In this document: piece after piece, positions 4,725-5,230 of the stretch
Numbering within the stretch: position 1 is the first letter of the stretch
Layout: every line of letters starts with the position of its first letter
Origin: Dehalococcoidia bacterium
GTDB lineage: Bacteria > Chloroflexota > Dehalococcoidia > Dehalococcoidales > DAOWLH01
Assembly (NCBI GenBank): GCA_030643515.1
Contig: DAOWLH010000024.1
Span: forward strand, 1-5,230
DNA length: 5,230 bases
Direction: 5' to 3'
The notes under the pieces: generated by a model
What the model saw: only the letters and a program-made list of their open reading frames with translations
Database searches by the model: none
Told to the model about the DNA's origin: nothing
Position numbers and translations under genes: made by a program

Positions 4725-5230
4725 ATGTTTCGGCCGGTAAACAGCAGGGTAGATTTCGCCAAGGTTGAGGAGGAGATACTCAAATTCTGGCGCCAGAACG
4801 ATATCTTCCGGCGGAGTATTGATGCCCGCAAGGCGGGCCCGCGCTTTGTTCTCTATGAAGGGCCACCGACGGCCAACGGCAGCCCGGGAATACACCACGT
4901 GCTGTCCCGTATCTTCAAGGATATTATCCCCCGCTACAAAGCGATGAAGGGTTACCATACGCCGCGTATCGCCGGCTGGGACACCCACGGACTGCCGGTG
5001 GAGCTGGAGGTGGAGAAAGAGCTGGGACTGGCTACCAAGGCTGATATTGAAAACTACGGTATTGACCGCTTCAATGCCAAATGCCGGGAGAGCGTCTTTC
5101 GTTATCTGGAAGAATGGAACGCCATGACCGAGCGCATCGCCTTCTGGCTTGACCTGGAGCACCCCTATATCACCATGGACAATACGTATATCGAGTCCTG
5201 CTGGTGGGCGATAAAGCAGATGTGGGATAA
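4725..5230 (+). CDS. ileS: Isoleucyl-tRNA synthetase (IleS2-like), 3'-truncated by window end
   Basis: IleS charges tRNA-Ile with isoleucine using ATP. The first 168 residues are visible; the full enzyme is about 1000 aa, so the editing domain, KMSKS loop and anticodon-binding region lie beyond the window. The sequence opens the class I Rossmann fold: FVLYEGPPTANGSPGIHH (41-58), then FKDIIPRYKAMKGYHTPR and GWDTHGLPVELEVEKELG (84-101). WDTHGLPVE rather than WDCHGLPIE, and the PTANG-x-PG-x-HH arrangement, place it with the eukaryote-like IleS2 type, not the IleS1 of E. coli. The HIGH signature reads GIHH at residues 55-58 (bases 4887-4898), with the first and third residues exchanged. The start ATG has AAGGGG at 4711-4716 with 8 nt spacing, just after the T-box terminator. 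The ATC specifier of that T-box independently confirms isoleucine specificity. Confidence 0.96.
   Translation, partial: MFRPVNSRVDFAKVEEEILKFWRQNDIFRRSIDARKAGPRFVLYEGPPTANGSPGIHHVLSRIFKDIIPRYKAMKGYHTPRIAGWDTHGLPVELEVEKELGLATKADIENYGIDRFNAKCRESVFRYLEEWNAMTERIAFWLDLEHPYITMDNTYIESCWWAIKQMWD

Noticed and set aside
4641..5162. 173-aa open frame on the minus strand opposite the T-box and ileS
   Set aside because: It runs through a structured RNA leader and a conserved synthetase core, so it is an antisense shadow.

Overview
This window is a densely packed, one-directional (+ strand) block of core information-processing and membrane-biogenesis genes. I read it as a bacterial chromosome segment, most likely from the Chloroflexota (Dehalococcoidia-like). 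The basis is the gene order, moderate GC content, frequent GTG/TTG starts, a short YidC without a signal peptide, and a PQQ-type beta-propeller lipoprotein between yidD and yidC. The phylum call is an inference from gene order and protein style, not a database result.

Layout: (1) 1-735 holds the 3' part of ssb followed by rpsR, the end of the common rpsF-ssb-rpsR group. (2) 736-870 is a 135-nt gap with a small hairpin and at best a weak promoter. (3) 871-1011 is rpmH, a 46-aa ribosomal protein L34. (4) 1012-1118 carries a terminator-like or attenuator-like structure and then a good sigma-70-type promoter whose predicted start falls almost on the rnpA start codon. (5) 1119-4384 is a tight run: rnpA, yidD (overlapping rnpA by 29 nt), a beta-propeller lipoprotein, yidC, and jag/khpB, which overlaps yidC by 113 nt in a different frame. 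(6) 4385-4724 is mostly a full-length T-box riboswitch with an ATC (isoleucine) specifier and a transcription terminator. (7) 4725-5230 is the 5' part of ileS, cut by the window end.

How the genes work together: S18 and L34 are ribosomal proteins. RnpA is the protein subunit of RNase P, which matures tRNA 5' ends. YidD, YidC, Jag and perhaps the propeller lipoprotein serve membrane-protein insertion and envelope control. The ileS unit is controlled by uncharged tRNA-Ile through the T-box. Most of this is housekeeping DNA and I see no new defence or mobile system. The points worth a second look are the GIHH-type (swapped HIGH) motif in the IleS, the long yidC/jag overlap that encodes an Arg/Lys-rich YidC tail, the apparently leaderless rnpA, the SSB tip lacking its terminal Phe, and the extracytoplasmic propeller lipoprotein inside the insertase operon.
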